Of a DNA stretch of 64,000 nucleotides, positions 30,033-38,835 are shown one piece after another. The stretch comes from an uncultured Woeseiaceae bacterium. GTDB taxonomy: Bacteria; Pseudomonadota; Gammaproteobacteria; Steroidobacterales; Woeseiaceae. The stretch is taken from positions 1 through 64,000 of the forward strand of contig CAJQPL010000034.1 of NCBI GenBank assembly GCA_905480215.1. Reading direction: 5' to 3'. The notes beneath the pieces are model-generated. The model saw only the letters and a program-made list of their open reading frames with translations, ran no database searches and was not told the origin of the DNA. Each line of letters starts with the position of its first letter. Position 1 is the first letter of the stretch. Both the position numbers and the translations under genes were made by a program.

Positions 30033-31159
30033 TCGGACGGTAATTTTCTGTTGACCGCATCCAGCGCGTCAACGTATTCCTCAAGCAGTCGATAAATTAC
30101 ATCACGACATGACTCGACCTGGTTGAGTTGCCCGATGACCTGGCCAACCGGATTCATAGCAACTTCCTGTGCCTTTTCGACACCCGCGTAAATCTCGGTG
30201 CGCCGCCGTGCATCTGCACTGATCATAAATTGCATAGGCATGCCCAGAGGTGTGGGCGTCGAATCGTCGTCCCAGGCATCAGTCCATTTGTTCTTGATCA
30301 GTCTGGCGTGTTTTCCTGTCCAGGCACGGGAGCGAACAGTGTCCTCACTCGTTGCTTTCAGATAGGACTCCTTTTGCGCTGGTTGCCCTTCCGCTTCCTC
30401 AACCGTTAACCACAACGATCCGGTCCAAACGCCAGCGGCGCCCATAGACATTGCGGCGAGCATTTGGCGACCAGATCCAACTCCACCTGCCGCGAGCATC
30501 GGTAGCGGTGCGATCGCATCAACAATCTGTGGCCAAAGAACAATGCTGCCGATTTCGCCGGTATGACCACCACCTTCGCCACCCTGGGCGACAACGAAAT
30601 CGAGACCGGCATTCTTATGTGCAACGGCTTGTTTTACCTTACCGCACAGCGCGCCGATCAGACGGCCACTCTCGTGAACCATTTCGATAACGTCTGCTGG
30701 CGGTGTGCCGAGCGCATTCACGATGACCTTGCACTTCGGTCGCTTCAAAGCCTCCTTAACTAATGGCAGGGCAGTTGCATACGTTGCACCTGGCAATGTT
30801 GGCTCGGAATGCGATACGTCCGCAGGCATTTCGGGGACGCCGTGATCGGCCAAAAGATTATTCGCAAACTCGACATGTTCAGCGGGAATTTGTTGCCAAA
30901 GTTTTTCTTAGAGAACTTCTGCATCGACTTCCTCCATGCCCTCGTATTTCTGTGGAATGACGACATCGACGCCATAGCCACCTTCGACACGTTCATCGAG
31001 CCAGTTGAGTTCCTCAGCTAGTTGCTCAGGCGAAAACCAGCCCGCGCCCAAAACACCCATGCCGCCGGCGTTGCTGACAGCAGCGACGACATCACGGCAA
31101 TGGGAAAAGGCGAATATGGCATGGTCCATACCGAGTTTTTTGGACAAGACTGAGATCAT
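30029..31159 (-). pseudogene. Nitronate monooxygenase (2-nitropropane dioxygenase family), interrupted by in-frame TAA at 30908-30910
   Basis: ORFs 30908-31159 and 30029-30853 lie in the same frame; reading through gives ...DVVIPQKYEGMEEVDAEVL*EKLWQQIPAEHVEFANNLLADHGVPEMP..., continuous NMO sequence. Confidence 0.8.
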
Positions 31160-31169
31160 TACTAAATCG

Positions 31170-34100
31170 CTAAGCGGCCTTGTTTTGAGCTGATTCGCCC
31201 CGCCACGCCGACATCAAATCCGCTTCGCACAATTTCGCTGCAGCTACATGCTCTTCCTTGATGTGTCCGTATCCTCTGATCTGCTCTGGCACTGACGCAA
31301 TTTGGACGGCGAGCGAGTGATTGTCGTTATCCAAGCTCTTGAGCAACTCCGAAATCGTGTTCTCATAGTCAACAATAAGTTGGCGTTCCATCTTTCTTTC
31401 ATCAGTACGACCGAAGAAATCAAAAGCAGTGCCGCGTAAGAACTTGAATTTCGCAAGTAGTCCAAACGCCGGCATCATCCAGGCGCCGAAGGTCATTTTC
31501 TTCGGCAGGCCTGTTACTTTGTCTTTCGGTGCAATAGCCGGAGGCGAAAGATTGAATTCCAATTTGTAGTCGCCTTCGAATTGCTCGGCTAATTTTCGCT
31601 TGAATTCCGGGTCGGAGTGTAAGCGTGCCACCTCATACTCATCCTTATAGGCCATCAACTTGAAAGCATACTTGGCAACAGCATCGGCCAGTCCGGAGAC
31701 TGCAAACGACTGTTCAGCTGTTCGCGTCTTGTTGACCAAATCACGATAGCGACCCGCGTATGCTGCATTTTGATAGTTTGTTAAGTCTGCAGAGCGTCGC
31801 TCTATGACTTCGTCGAGGGTTAGATCGGCATAGGGCTTGGCGCCGGCCTTTCCGTCTACCAACTTAAGGACGGAGTCCAGGTTGTGCGCCGCCCGTCTGC
31901 CCCACTCAAAGGCATCTTGATTCCATTCAACTTTGACGCCGTTTAGGGCAATAGACTCGAAAATTGAGTTCCTGGCTAAAGGGATAAGCCCTTTCTGCCA
32001 TGCATAGCCAACCAGAAACAAATTGCTCGCGATTGAGTCGCCGAGCAACGCCGTAGCAATTCTCGTTGCCTCCAAAAAGGTCGCGTTGTTTCCCAGTGTG
32101 TTGATCAATCGGTTCTTCAACGTGACTTCCGGGTAAACAAGGTCCGGATCACGCGTAAAGTCGCCGGTGATCGTATTGTGGGTGTTGATGATTGCTTTGG
32201 TGCGCTCGGGGTGGCAGGTCTCGAGAATGCCGTCCCCACCGATGACCAGCATGTCGCAACCAATAAGCAGGTCAGCGGTGCCGGCATTGATACGTGCTGA
32301 GCTAATGTCGTCAGGCGATGTCGCGATGCGAATGTTTGCCGATACGGCGCCACCCTTTTGTGCAAAGCCAAGTTGCTCAACACTTGATGTGGCCTTGCCT
32401 TCGATATGTGCAGCCATGCCAAGCATTGCGCCGATCGTAACCACCCCGGTTCCGCCAACACCGCCGACCACGATGCCGAACGATTCGCCTTTCGGGATCG
32501 CGGCAATGCTCGGCTCCGGAATTACGGCCGCTACTGCTGATGTCTTGTCAATTCCTGCACCCTTACGCACGCTGCCGCCGAGCACCGTAACGAAGCTTGG
32601 GCAGAAACCGTTGTTGCAGGAGTAGTCCTTGTTGCAAGAAGACTGATCGATCTTACGTTTCTTGCCGAACTCGGTGTCTATTGGTAGCACTGAAACGCAA
32701 TTCGATTTCTTGCCGCAGTCGCCGCAACCTTCGCAGACGCGATCATTGATGAACATGCGTTTGGCGGGGTCCGGAAACGTTCCGCGTTTTCGTCGCCGAC
32801 GTTTTTCAGCGGCACAAGTCTGGTCGTAGACCATGATAGATACGCCTTCGACTTCTCGTAACTCGCGTTGCACCAAGTCGAGGTCATCGCGATGGTGCAC
32901 AGTAGTGCCGGATGCGAAATCGACATCGTTGCCGTATTTCTCAGGCTCGTCGGTTACGACACAAATTCGTTCGATACCTTCGTTACGCACCTGTCGGGTG
33001 ATTTGCGGCACCGTAAGCTGACCATCAACTGGCTGGCCACCGGTCATCGCAACTGCGTCGTTGAAAAGAATCTTGTAGGTAATATTGACCTTGGCGGCGA
33101 CCGCAGAACGAATAGCCAGTGTCCCGGAATGGTAATAGGTGCCATCGCCGAGTTGTTGAAAGATGTGCGGTGTCTTAACGAATGGCGCCTGTCCGATCCA
33201 GGTCGCGCCTTCGCCGCCCATTTGCGTATACGTATAGACCTCGCGGTCCATCCAGTTGGCCATAAAGTGACAGCCAACCCCACCATACGCACGACTACCA
33301 TCCGGTACGCGCGTCGATGAATTATGCGGACAGCCAGAACAGAAGTATGGCAATCGCGCAAGATCCAATGCCTCTCGATCTGCGACAGACTTTAGCTGTT
33401 TGTCCAGGAACGCAATGCGTGCACGTACGCGTTCGCTATCGTGAAACGGTTGTAAGCGCGCAGCGATTACCCGAGCGATTTTGTCGGGGCTCAGGTCGCC
33501 GATGTCATCGACCAGAATTTCGCCGGACTCATCGCGTCGGCCAACAATGTTGGGCCGGCGTCGCTCAGGTAGGCCATAACAAACATCGCGCAACGCGTTT
33601 TCGATTTGCTGGCGCTTGTCTTCAACGACCAGGATTTCATCGAGGCCTTCGGCAAATTCTGCGTAGGTTTCACGATCGACCGGAAACGGCATGGCGACTT
33701 TGAGAATACGAATCCCCAGCGCGGATAACATATCGTCATCAAGGCCAAGGTCTTTCAACGCCTGTAATGTATCCCGCCAGGTCTTACCCATTGCAGCGAT
33801 ACCAATGCGCGCCTTATTGCTGTCGTGACTAATGCGATTCAGCTTATTGGCGCGTGCGAAGGCAACAGCAGCGGGCAGCTTATAGCCGCGCATGCGAATC
33901 TCCTGCAGCGACCAGTTGTCTTGCAACCGCGCACTGACACCGTCAGCCGGAAAATCGAATTCGGGTAGCACAATCTTGATGTGATCGTGGTCCGCGTGAA
34001 TGGACGCTGCCGTTTCGATCGTTTCAGGCAATAGTTTGTATCCGACCCAAGCGCCGCAGAAGCGTGACAAGGCGATTCCAAACAAGCCGAGATCAAAGAC

Positions 34101-34634
34101 CTCCTGAATGTCGGCCGGATAGAGAATCGGCATCAACAAATCTTCGAACAAAAGCTCTGAATGGTAAGGGTCAACGGTAGAGCGCATCGCAGGATCATCG
34201 CCCGCCAGAATTAGTACGCCGCCGTGCTTAGATGAGCCGTGGAAGTTTCCCTGGCGCATTGCGTCCATGCTCTGGTCGAGTCCAGGCCCTTTGCCATACC
34301 ACATCGAAAATACGCCATCGTAGTTGGCGTCGTTGTAGTAAGTCGCTTGCTGCGTTCCCCATACGGCGGTCGCGGCCATGTGCTCATTGGTGGCCGGCCA
34401 GAAGTGAATGTGATCTTTCTTGATTTGCTCCTCGGCGCGCCACAGCTCGACATCGATTGCGGTCATTGGCGAACCGCGATAGCCGGAGATAAATCCGGCG
34501 GTATTGAGCCCTGCCCTTAGATCGCGGCGGCGCTGGATCATCAACAGTCGAAGAATTGCCTGTGTACCTGTCAGATAGATACGACCCTTGTCGAGTTCGT
34601 ACTTGTCGTTAAGGCTGACAACGCTGCTTTTCAT
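31170..34634 (-). CDS. Fused indolepyruvate:ferredoxin oxidoreductase (IorA-IorB type, 1154 aa)
   Basis: GFISGYRGSP, CSGCPHNSSTRVP, CEGCGDCGKKSNC Fe-S motifs, C-terminal gamma-type domain VVGGVGGTGVVTIG. Confidence 0.93.
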   Translation of the reverse strand: MKSSVVSLNDKYELDKGRIYLTGTQAILRLLMIQRRRDLRAGLNTAGFISGYRGSPMTAIDVELWRAEEQIKKDHIHFWPATNEHMAATAVWGTQQATYYNDANYDGVFSMWYGKGPGLDQSMDAMRQGNFHGSSKHGGVLILAGDDPAMRSTVDPYHSELLFEDLLMPILYPADIQEVFDLGLFGIALSRFCGAWVGYKLLPETIETAASIHADHDHIKIVLPEFDFPADGVSARLQDNWSLQEIRMRGYKLPAAVAFARANKLNRISHDSNKARIGIAAMGKTWRDTLQALKDLGLDDDMLSALGIRILKVAMPFPVDRETYAEFAEGLDEILVVEDKRQQIENALRDVCYGLPERRRPNIVGRRDESGEILVDDIGDLSPDKIARVIAARLQPFHDSERVRARIAFLDKQLKSVADREALDLARLPYFCSGCPHNSSTRVPDGSRAYGGVGCHFMANWMDREVYTYTQMGGEGATWIGQAPFVKTPHIFQQLGDGTYYHSGTLAIRSAVAAKVNITYKILFNDAVAMTGGQPVDGQLTVPQITRQVRNEGIERICVVTDEPEKYGNDVDFASGTTVHHRDDLDLVQRELREVEGVSIMVYDQTCAAEKRRRRKRGTFPDPAKRMFINDRVCEGCGDCGKKSNCVSVLPIDTEFGKKRKIDQSSCNKDYSCNNGFCPSFVTVLGGSVRKGAGIDKTSAVAAVIPEPSIAAIPKGESFGIVVGGVGGTGVVTIGAMLGMAAHIEGKATSSVEQLGFAQKGGAVSANIRIATSPDDISSARINAGTADLLIGCDMLVIGGDGILETCHPERTKAIINTHNTITGDFTRDPDLVYPEVTLKNRLINTLGNNATFLEATRIATALLGDSIASNLFLVGYAWQKGLIPLARNSIFESIALNGVKVEWNQDAFEWGRRAAHNLDSVLKLVDGKAGAKPYADLTLDEVIERRSADLTNYQNAAYAGRYRDLVNKTRTAEQSFAVSGLADAVAKYAFKLMAYKDEYEVARLHSDPEFKRKLAEQFEGDYKLEFNLSPPAIAPKDKVTGLPKKMTFGAWMMPAFGLLAKFKFLRGTAFDFFGRTDERKMERQLIVDYENTISELLKSLDNDNHSLAVQIASVPEQIRGYGHIKEEHVAAAKLCEADLMSAWRGESAQNKAA

Positions 34635-35119
34635 TCAACAAGCTCTAGTTCCGCCTCGACCTCGACCGGAATCGAGAACGGCAATTGCGCCACTCCTATG
34701 GCAGATCGGGCCGCCATACCGCACTCTCGCCCGAAGATTTCGATAATCTGATTCGAGAATCCATTGATGACTGGCGTTTGTTGATTGAAGCCCGGCGCCG
34801 AGTTGACCATGCCGAGCACTTTGACCCAGGACTGTATTCTGTCGAGGTCGCCCAACTCACGTTGCAGGGTCCCAACCATGGTTAACGCGGTCTTACGCGC
34901 GGCTTCGATACCCTGCTCCAAGGTGAGCTCGGTGCCCACCTGACCGAGCGGTTGCGCGATAGACCCGTCGGTTTCCTGCGGTCCATGCCCGGAGACAATG
35001 ACTCGGCGTCCGCTTATCTTGAGCATGACCAGTGGCACATCGACGCCCGGCGGTATTTGCAACGCCGCAGGTAATTCCAGTCCGAGTTCAGCAATTCGTT
35101 GCTCGATTTTTCCACTCAT
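34631..35119 (-). CDS. RidA/YjgF-family enamine/imine deaminase-like protein
   Basis: VIVSGHGP, ARKTALTMVGTLQRELGDLDRI, SAIGVAQLPFSIPVEVEAELE. Confidence 0.88.
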   Translation of the reverse strand: MSGKIEQRIAELGLELPAALQIPPGVDVPLVMLKISGRRVIVSGHGPQETDGSIAQPLGQVGTELTLEQGIEAARKTALTMVGTLQRELGDLDRIQSWVKVLGMVNSAPGFNQQTPVINGFSNQIIEIFGRECGMAARSAIGVAQLPFSIPVEVEAELELVE

Positions 35120-35283
35120 GCCAGTTGTCCATCAATTCCGAGAACTTGAGCCTTCAGTATTCATGATCCAGGCACCTTAGTCTGGTTATTTCGAGCAGAA
35201 ATTCAGTCCGTGTCGACGCTGATGATAGTGCCAATGCAGGATTCGATAGAGAATTAGTGCCATAGACTGCTAGTCTTGCCGCT

Positions 35284-36561
35284 ATGCATATCATCGTAAT
35301 TGGCGCGGGATTACTGGGTGTATCGACGGCCTATTTCCTGAAGCGCAACGGCGCGGAAGTTACTGTCCTTGAGAGCGACGATGCGCCGGCGATGGGTGCC
35401 AGCTACGGCAACGGCGGCTATGGACAGGCCAGCGTCGCAGATCCGTGGAATGCCCCCGGAATCAACAAAGTATTTCTTGCAGCGTGGATGAACAGTTTGA
35501 GCGGGCGCGCCGAGCAATCCGCATTCGTGGCTCGAACTCGCGCTCTGCCGGGCCTAATGCCGTGGGGTATAAAGTTCCTGCGCCACGCCAAAGCCGACAT
35601 CTATCTAAAGCACACGATCGAAAACTCACAGCTCGCGCGATATACGCGCGACGTGCTCGAAGAAATTGACGACGCCGAGCAATTTTCCTACGCAAAGTCC
35701 GACGTGGGTGGCCTCATAATTTTTCGGGATGACCAGTCGCTGGCGGGCTATGTTGAGTTAAGTAAAAAGGTTTGTGCAAACGACATGCCGTACGAGGTAT
35801 TGGATACAGACGCGTTAGTGAAAAAAGAACCGTCACTTGCTGGAATAAGAGATGTGCTCGTCGGTGCGGTGCATTTCCCTGACGATCCGGCAGGCAATTC
35901 TCGCGTGTTTTGCGAGCAGCTGGCAGAAGCCGCGACCAGTCGAGGTGCCACGTTTAAATATGGCGTGGCGGTGTCGAGCATCGAATGCAGGCAATCGGGC
36001 GTGAGCATTAAAACCCGTGGTGGCGAAATTCGCGGCGATGCGGTCGTAGTTGCAGCAGGTACAGGCTCCCGGCAACTCGTACGTCCACTTGGCATACGGC
36101 TGCCAATTGCGCCGGCAAAAGGTTATTCGATTTCTGTGCCGATGAATGATTGGCGAGAACGCCCGCGACATGTCATTGCTGACATGGGTGTGCATGCTGG
36201 CGTCAATCCGATGGGCGATATTCTCCGCGTTGCCGGTACGGCTGAGTTCGCTGGAATGAGGCCGGGCATCAGTAAGGAACGTATCGACTATCTCGTGCAA
36301 TTGACGGCGCAAATATTTCCGGAGTTTGCAATGACAATAAATCGTGACGAAATCGATCCCTGGGCAGGTTTTCGCCCGTTGAGCGCTGACGGATTGCCTA
36401 TGCTCGGCTCGACGAACGTTGATAACGTGTATCTTAATACCGGTCATGGCGGTCTCGGCTGGTCACAAGCCGCGGGTTCCGGGAAAGCGGTAGCCGATCA
36501 CATCTTTGGCAAGAGCGGTGCCTACGATATCTCCGAGTTTTCAGCAGGACGATTTAATTGA
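35284..36561 (+). CDS. FAD-dependent D-amino acid dehydrogenase-like oxidoreductase (DadA family)
   Basis: HIIVIGAGLLGVSTAYFLKRNGAEVTVLE, C-terminal GFRPLSADGLPMLG and NTGHGGLGWSQAAGSGKAVAD. Confidence 0.9.
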   Translation: MHIIVIGAGLLGVSTAYFLKRNGAEVTVLESDDAPAMGASYGNGGYGQASVADPWNAPGINKVFLAAWMNSLSGRAEQSAFVARTRALPGLMPWGIKFLRHAKADIYLKHTIENSQLARYTRDVLEEIDDAEQFSYAKSDVGGLIIFRDDQSLAGYVELSKKVCANDMPYEVLDTDALVKKEPSLAGIRDVLVGAVHFPDDPAGNSRVFCEQLAEAATSRGATFKYGVAVSSIECRQSGVSIKTRGGEIRGDAVVVAAGTGSRQLVRPLGIRLPIAPAKGYSISVPMNDWRERPRHVIADMGVHAGVNPMGDILRVAGTAEFAGMRPGISKERIDYLVQLTAQIFPEFAMTINRDEIDPWAGFRPLSADGLPMLGSTNVDNVYLNTGHGGLGWSQAAGSGKAVADHIFGKSGAYDISEFSAGRFN

Positions 36562-37712
36562 TGAATGATTCTTACTTTTATCGCGTCTTACTTGTGCCAG
36601 CGGCGGTGTTCCTGTCGGTTGTGTTTGGTGCGTCATACGGATCGGGACGCGAAGTCGTTCAATTCGTGAGTATCAACGGCCCAACAGGCGGGCTGGTCTC
36701 AGTTCTGACCGTCGCGACTGTCTACGCACTGTTGCTTGCTATCAGTTTCGAGATTGCAAGAATGTTCAAGGCGTTCGAATACGTTGGCTTTTTTAAAGTT
36801 CTTCTGCGCCGCGGCTGGTTTCTTTACGAAATCGTCATTCTTATCGGCATGATCATCGCGCTTTCAATAACGACAACTGTTGGCGGCACAGTACTCGAAG
36901 ACCATTTCGGCATTGCCGTGTGGATTGGCAGTCTCCTCATATTTGGATTCGTTGTTGTGCTTAATTATTACGGGCAAAAGATTGTCGAGAAATCGATGAT
37001 GCTGTCCGTAGCTGCGTTGTTCGTTGTATTGGCGATACTGGTCGCGCAACTTGTGTCAGGTCACGTCGATCGAGTTGTCGAGGCGTTCTCAACGCAGGAA
37101 CATATAACCGGCGGTGTCATGACAGGGTTGAAATACGCGGTAAGCAATGGCGGTTATCTGCCACTGTTGTTGTTTTGCGTCATTGGTCTTCAGTCTCGAC
37201 GTGAAGCATTTACGGCCGGCATTTTTGCCGCATCGATTGCTGTTATTCCGGCAATTGTTTTTCACTTTTCATTCATGGTTGGCTATCCGTCGATCATCGA
37301 TGAGCGATTGCCGGCCTATTGGCTGTTCCAGAATGTCAGCACGCCTTTCATGCTCAATGTCTACGTAGTCGTCATGTTCGTCCTGGTCGCGCAAACGGGT
37401 GTTGGGTTGCTGCAGGGGCTAATTCAGCGATTAGATAGTTGGCAGAGAAATCGCAGCGGCCAGCCGATGACCAAGCTCGGCCATGGCGGCGTTGCCGCAT
37501 TCATGATCGCAACCAGTCTCGCTCTAGGCAGTATGGGGATTGTCGCGCTGATACTGCGAGGTTATACGATCATGTTCTATAGTTTCATTGTCGTCTACAT
37601 CGTGCCGCTGATGACATACGGAATCTATTTGGTGGTTCGGGGTAAACCCACTTCCGACTCAACTATTACAGGTCCAAATATTCCTGAAACCAGGCCACTT
37701 GCTTCGCAATAG
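36561..37712 (+). CDS. Multi-TM transporter-like membrane protein (YkvI-like)
   Basis: About 10 hydrophobic segments, FGASYGSGREVVQF; ATG overlaps dadA-like stop. Confidence 0.65.
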   Translation: MNDSYFYRVLLVPAAVFLSVVFGASYGSGREVVQFVSINGPTGGLVSVLTVATVYALLLAISFEIARMFKAFEYVGFFKVLLRRGWFLYEIVILIGMIIALSITTTVGGTVLEDHFGIAVWIGSLLIFGFVVVLNYYGQKIVEKSMMLSVAALFVVLAILVAQLVSGHVDRVVEAFSTQEHITGGVMTGLKYAVSNGGYLPLLLFCVIGLQSRREAFTAGIFAASIAVIPAIVFHFSFMVGYPSIIDERLPAYWLFQNVSTPFMLNVYVVVMFVLVAQTGVGLLQGLIQRLDSWQRNRSGQPMTKLGHGGVAAFMIATSLALGSMGIVALILRGYTIMFYSFIVVYIVPLMTYGIYLVVRGKPTSDSTITGPNIPETRPLASQ

Positions 37713-38220
37713 CGGCCTTGCCTTCCTTGGAGTCCGGGTAGATATAGGGAAAGCAATGCGGCATGCCATCGTAGAGGTCCAACTTGGCTGTCTGTCCTGC
37801 GGCTTCCAGAGCCTGAAACATGACCAGCGAATCGCTGAGCAACATTTCCTTACCGCCAGTTTGAATGAGCGTTGGCGGCATGCCATCGGCGAGGTTTGGG
37901 TCCAGATTTGGCGAGATTACCGGATCGCGATAATTTTCAATGCCGAGAATCTTCAGCACCTTTCGCACATAAGCCTCGCGCGCAATAACCGGGTCCTGCC
38001 CCTCGAGTGTAATCCAGGTATCGTTGGTCATCGTGAAATCGATCATTGGTGAATTTGCCACGACAGAGCCAGGTATAGCTTTGCCACGATTGCGCAACTC
38101 ATTTGAAACAGCTAGTGCGAGATGCCCACCTGCGGAACAACCGAATAATCCGATGTCGTCGGCATCAAAATCATGGTCATCGACGAGATGATCAAAAACG
38201 GCGATATTCTCGTCGATCAT
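37666..38220 (-). pseudogene. N-terminally truncated alpha/beta hydrolase (acetyl esterase family)
   Basis: GLFGCSAGGHLAL (GxSxG), PPTLIQTGGKEMLLSDS, DGMPHCFP present, but the upstream HGGG oxyanion half is absent and stops lie immediately upstream of the ATG. Confidence 0.65.
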
Positions 38221-38240
38221 TCGTTATTGTTGAAAAGTCT

Positions 38241-38258
38241 TGCTATGGACTCATAGCA
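38241..38258. repeat. Perfect 7-bp inverted repeat with 4-nt loop next to the truncated hydrolase
   Basis: TGCTATG GACT CATAGCA. Confidence 0.6.
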
Positions 38259-38415
38259 GATAGTTATTCGTACTCCGAGCTTGTCAAAAAAAGTGAGCCA
38301 GGAATGAATCGATCAACTGTCCTGTAGGAATGTACGAACCTTTGGGACACTTCGTGTATTTTGATTCATACGGAGGGTTCAGCGATGAAAGCGAAGGAAA
38401 GAGAAATACGGCGCT

Positions 38416-38742
38416 ATGGAAGGCGTCGATGCGCCAGAGATTGAGTGTGAGAACAGTGGTTCAATCGTCGCGGCCCTTGAGCAACTGCTACCCGAGCAGG
38501 AAACCTACGGTGTGGTTGTCGAATATGGCGTTGTTGAACTCGCACAAGTCATCAAGGCTCTAATAGCCGATAACTGGCTCAATAACAAAGGTGATCCCGA
38601 ATCCGAACAGGGTCGTCGTATTAAGCGGGAGAATCTCGACACCTTGTACGGCAATAACACCGACTGGAAGAACCGTGTTTGGGCTCACAGTTCCTGGTTG
38701 TTGGAGAAAACTGTTGGCGGATTGAGAGCCCTGCCCGATTAA
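38416..38742 (+). CDS. Hypothetical protein (108 aa), no family recognised
   Basis: ORF free of a better-supported overlapping gene; acceptable composition. Confidence 0.4.
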   Translation: MEGVDAPEIECENSGSIVAALEQLLPEQETYGVVVEYGVVELAQVIKALIADNWLNNKGDPESEQGRRIKRENLDTLYGNNTDWKNRVWAHSSWLLEKTVGGLRALPD

Positions 38743-38777
38743 CGCCTCGTTTCAGTAATCGAGAAGGCACGATAAAA

Positions 38778-38803
38778 ACCGGAGCCAGCGAACTGGCTCC
38801 GGT
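38778..38803 (-). terminator. Rho-independent terminator downstream of TonB-dependent receptor
   Basis: ACCGGAGCCAG-CGAA-CTGGCTCCGGT, 11-bp stem, 4-nt loop, then TTTT on the minus strand; may also act on the plus strand. Confidence 0.85.
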
Positions 38804-38835
38804 CTGATTTCGAGACGATCGTTCCTTCTTAAAAT

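Noticed and set aside
32167-32625. 152-aa ORF antisense to the fused IOR gene
   Set aside because: Shadow ORF of a large, well-supported CDS
35264-35276. AGACT-GCT-AGTCT inverted repeat before the DadA-like start
   Set aside because: Only 5-bp arms and very close to the start codon; expected by chance in 64 kb
35833-36447. 204-aa ORF antisense to the DadA-like gene
   Set aside because: Shadow ORF; compositionally biased to His/Arg
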